64,000 nucleotides of DNA, from positions 155,469 to 219,468 of the forward strand of contig CARFUA010000001.1 of assembly GCA_948976265.1 (NCBI GenBank). Direction: 5' to 3'. The stretch comes from an uncultured Clostridia bacterium. Lineage in GTDB: Bacteria; Bacillota; Clostridia; TANB77; CAG-508. The stretch's first letter is position 1. The number at the start of each line of letters is the position of its first letter. A program made the position numbers and the translations under genes. Under the pieces are notes generated by a model, which was not told the origin of the DNA, did not search any database, and saw only the letters and a list, made by a program, of their open reading frames with translations. This document shows positions 62,318 to 64,000 of the stretch, piece by piece.

Positions 62318-62897
62318 TTAAACCTTTTCTACAGATTTTAAAGCCATTTCAAGTGCTTTCATATTGCCGTCAATGACTTCTGGTTTTTTGGCAAATTTAT
62401 GTTTAAAAGAGCCTACCATATCATTTAAAAATTCTTCGTCAGACATAATTTCGCTTACCTTTACAACAGCAGCAAGCATTGGTGTATTTGGAAAATATTT
62501 TCCGAAGTGTTTCCATAGAGACTTTTCTGGCATCGATTTTGTAAATATTACCAGAATAGCCGTGTAAAACGTTTTGTAGATAATTGTTATCTCTTGTAGT
62601 GTTAATAATAATGGCACCAGTTTCTTTTAACCCAGCGGTTACATCTACAGATTCTAATAAAGTGTCATCTACCACGACGACGTAATCTGGTTCATAAATG
62701 TTAGAATGAATGGTGATTGGATTATTACTAATTCGATTGTAGGCTGTGATAGGAGCGCCCATTCTTTCAGGACCATATTCTGGAAAACCTTGAATGTATT
62801 TGCCAGTATTGAATGCTGCGTCAGCAAGAAGCAAAGAAGCTGTTTTTGCACCTTGACCACCACGACCATGCCATCTGATTTCGATTAAATCTTGCAT
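62318..62897 (-). CDS. porG: Pyruvate:ferredoxin oxidoreductase gamma subunit, +1 frame change at CGG
   Basis: 192 residues when joined. The N-terminal blocks IEIRWHGRGGQGAKTAS, FPEYGPERMGAPITAY and VVDDTLL are typical gamma-subunit sequence. The 0 frame reaches CGG (62504-62502) after METL and then runs for 20 unrelated residues (four Cys in a row) to a stop. The +1 reading gives L-GKYFPNTPMLAAVVKV, the expected NTPMLGA-type block, and continues to ALKSVEKV at 62318. An unshifted product would lack the C-terminal quarter. Confidence 0.9.
62502..62504 (-). other. CGG frame-change site H (PorG)
   Basis: Minus-strand codons CTT CGG AAA. The +1 reading is CTT (C) GGA AAA TAT TTT CCA. Confidence 0.85.
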
Positions 62898-62957
62898 TAT
62901 AAATCCTCCTTTTTAGTTAAGTTTGAAATGGGGATAATCTCATTTCTTATTAAATAG

Positions 62958-62986
62958 AGTATATATTTTTTGGGGGAGAAAGTCAA
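62958..62986 (-). promoter_or_regulatory. Promoter of the por operon
   Basis: Minus strand TTGACT (62986-62981), a 17-bp spacer and TATACT (62963-62958). Confidence 0.7.
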
Positions 62987-63081
62987 GGTGATTTAAAGAA
63001 AAGAAAAAATTTGTTTACCAGCCAATGTGGAAGGAGAAAAGGGAGAAGACGGAATTTGGAGAATAAAAAAATAGAAATAGT

Positions 63082-63119
63082 AAAGTTTTGCAAAGAAAAG
63101 CTGCAAAACTTTTTATTTT
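63082..63119 (+). terminator. Orphan terminator
   Basis: AAAGTTTTGCA (63082-63092) / TGCAAAACTTT (63102-63112) and a T-rich tail. No plus-strand gene precedes it, so it may end an unseen short RNA or insulate the por promoter from the right. Confidence 0.6.
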
Positions 63120-63152
63120 TATTAAAAATATTCGATTTTCTAATTTTTTATA

Positions 63153-63181
63153 TTCACAAATGAAAATTTTTATGATATAAT
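63153..63181 (+). promoter_or_regulatory. Promoter of the coiled-coil gene
   Basis: TTCACA (63153-63158), a 17-bp spacer and TATAAT (63176-63181). Confidence 0.55.
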
Positions 63182-63205
63182 GAAAAATAGAAAAGGAGAA
63201 ATAAA

Positions 63206-63994
63206 ATGGTAATAGTACATCCAGAATATGCGATGTTGATTTTAGAAATTAATGATTTAATAGAACAAATAGCAAATTTAATTGTAGAGAGAGATCAGCT
63301 AAATTATTATATATGTCGAGATATGGAAATTGATTATATGCTTAAAATTGGAGCTTTGGAATATAAATTTATGGTGGCAGGAAATGAATATCGAAAAAAT
63401 ATAAGAAAATTAGAATTAATTGATGAAAAAATTAAGAAAAAATTGCCAGTGAATATGGCGAGCATCAATCGAAAAATCAATACAGAATTTAAAGAAAAGA
63501 AAAAGTTGGAATCGAATATGTCACATCAAATTGATTTGGCAATTGAAATTACTTCTTTAGAACCAATTGATTGTGACACAATAGAAGAAATGAATTTAGA
63601 TTATTTTAAATTACAAAAATTATATAATCCCATTTTTGATTTGGAAACTTCAGAAAGAAAAGAAAAATTATATCTTAAAATCCAGAAATATTATGAAAAA
63701 GGAAATTATAAAAAGTTGCATAAATTAGCTGAAGACTTTGATGATGACGATATTTTTCAAGATGAAATAGCAAATTTAAAATTGCTAAGAGAAAAGTATA
63801 AAAAGAATCTGAAAAAGATTCAAAGGCAAGTGATAAAAATAAAAAATAGTTTTCCTTACAATCAAAAAATTATTTTGGAAGATGAAAATTTATGTAGACG
63901 TAAAAAAGATGCTTTAAATCGAGATATTATAGAAGTTCATACACAAAATAAAAAATTACAGCAAAAAATAGAAAAAAAATTAAAAAAATTATGA
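63206..63994 (+). CDS. Coiled-coil protein, unknown
   Basis: 262 residues after AAAAGGAG. Almost entirely helical and charged. Coiled-coil-prone segments lie at about 65-105, 195-225 and 235-262, and an acidic DFDDDDIFQDE sits near 190. No signal peptide, membrane helix or known domain. The gene ends six bases before the window edge. It could be a cytosolic scaffold, but no function can be given. Confidence 0.65.
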   Translation: MVIVHPEYAMLILEINDLIEQIANLIVERDQLNYYICRDMEIDYMLKIGALEYKFMVAGNEYRKNIRKLELIDEKIKKKLPVNMASINRKINTEFKEKKKLESNMSHQIDLAIEITSLEPIDCDTIEEMNLDYFKLQKLYNPIFDLETSERKEKLYLKIQKYYEKGNYKKLHKLAEDFDDDDIFQDEIANLKLLREKYKKNLKKIQRQVIKIKNSFPYNQKIILEDENLCRRKKDALNRDIIEVHTQNKKLQQKIEKKLKKL

Positions 63995-64000
63995 TTTTTT

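Noticed and set aside
63037..63075. 13-codon ORF (MWKEKREKTEFGE) before the orphan terminator
   Set aside because: No ribosome site in the right place and no partner feature. It could be chance.

Overview
The window is one contig piece of a very AT-rich, anaerobic, Gram-positive-type bacterium, most likely an uncultured gut Clostridia lineage. The signs are a four-subunit pyruvate-type ferredoxin oxidoreductase, ferredoxins, CwlD and G5/3D cell-wall enzymes, strong AAAGGAGG ribosome binding sites, several TTG starts, near-consensus TTGACA-17-TATAAT promoters, and prepilin-like surface proteins beginning with a GITLIAL-type helix. No rRNA or tRNA gene was seen.

Layout. (1) 1 to about 8.3 kb is an integrated mobilizable element: tyrosine integrase (cut by the window edge), excisionase-like and sigma-like genes in a Tn916-like control module, an interrupted repressor-like gene, small DNA-binding proteins, a RiPP cassette (Cys-rich precursor, radical SAM/SPASM enzyme, methyltransferase) and a MobV relaxase beside a pMV158-like oriT. 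(2) 8.6-15.1 kb holds small regulators, a CadC / HMA-protein / CadA heavy-metal efflux operon, an ArsC/Spx-like protein, a ferredoxin-thioredoxin-reductase-like protein and cardiolipin synthase. (3) 15.2-27.7 kb holds housekeeping genes (RNA m5C methyltransferase, dUTPase, CarD, YifB-DprA-YraN, a heterodimeric ABC exporter). (4) 27.9-38.5 kb is a surface locus: thioester/DUF11 adhesin, secreted and prepilin-like proteins, a GGDEF protein and a G5/3D protein. (5) 38.6-58.8 kb holds CwlD, a giant cyclic beta-1,2-glucan synthase-like enzyme, a two-component system, a prepilin-like GLUG protein, a Lys-rich repeat protein, signal peptidase, HolB, RicT, an MtaD-like deaminase and a HELGH protein. 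(6) 59-63 kb holds a ferredoxin and the por operon, followed by a coiled-coil protein.

The main discovery concerns decoding. Eight genes need a +1 frame change to make their full products: methyltransferase, secreted protein, glucan synthase, GLUG protein, histidine kinase, signal peptidase, MtaD-like deaminase and the PorG gamma subunit. In every one the 0-frame codon at the break is CGG. Reading resumes one base later as GGN (Gly), and the downstream protein fits its family exactly. I checked the register of every CGG on the coding strands by hand. From about 9 kb onward, in-frame CGG occurs only at these sites, while roughly a hundred out-of-frame CGG trinucleotides are harmless. This suggests that CGG is not read as Arg here but triggers +1 frameshifting, or is read as a CGGN quadruplet. 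The only exceptions are two CGG codons in the radical SAM gene on the mobile element, which probably came from a host with normal CGG decoding. One -1 change at a T TTA AAA heptamer (GLUG gene) and one break at a G5 run (element repressor) have no in-frame CGG and are kept separate.
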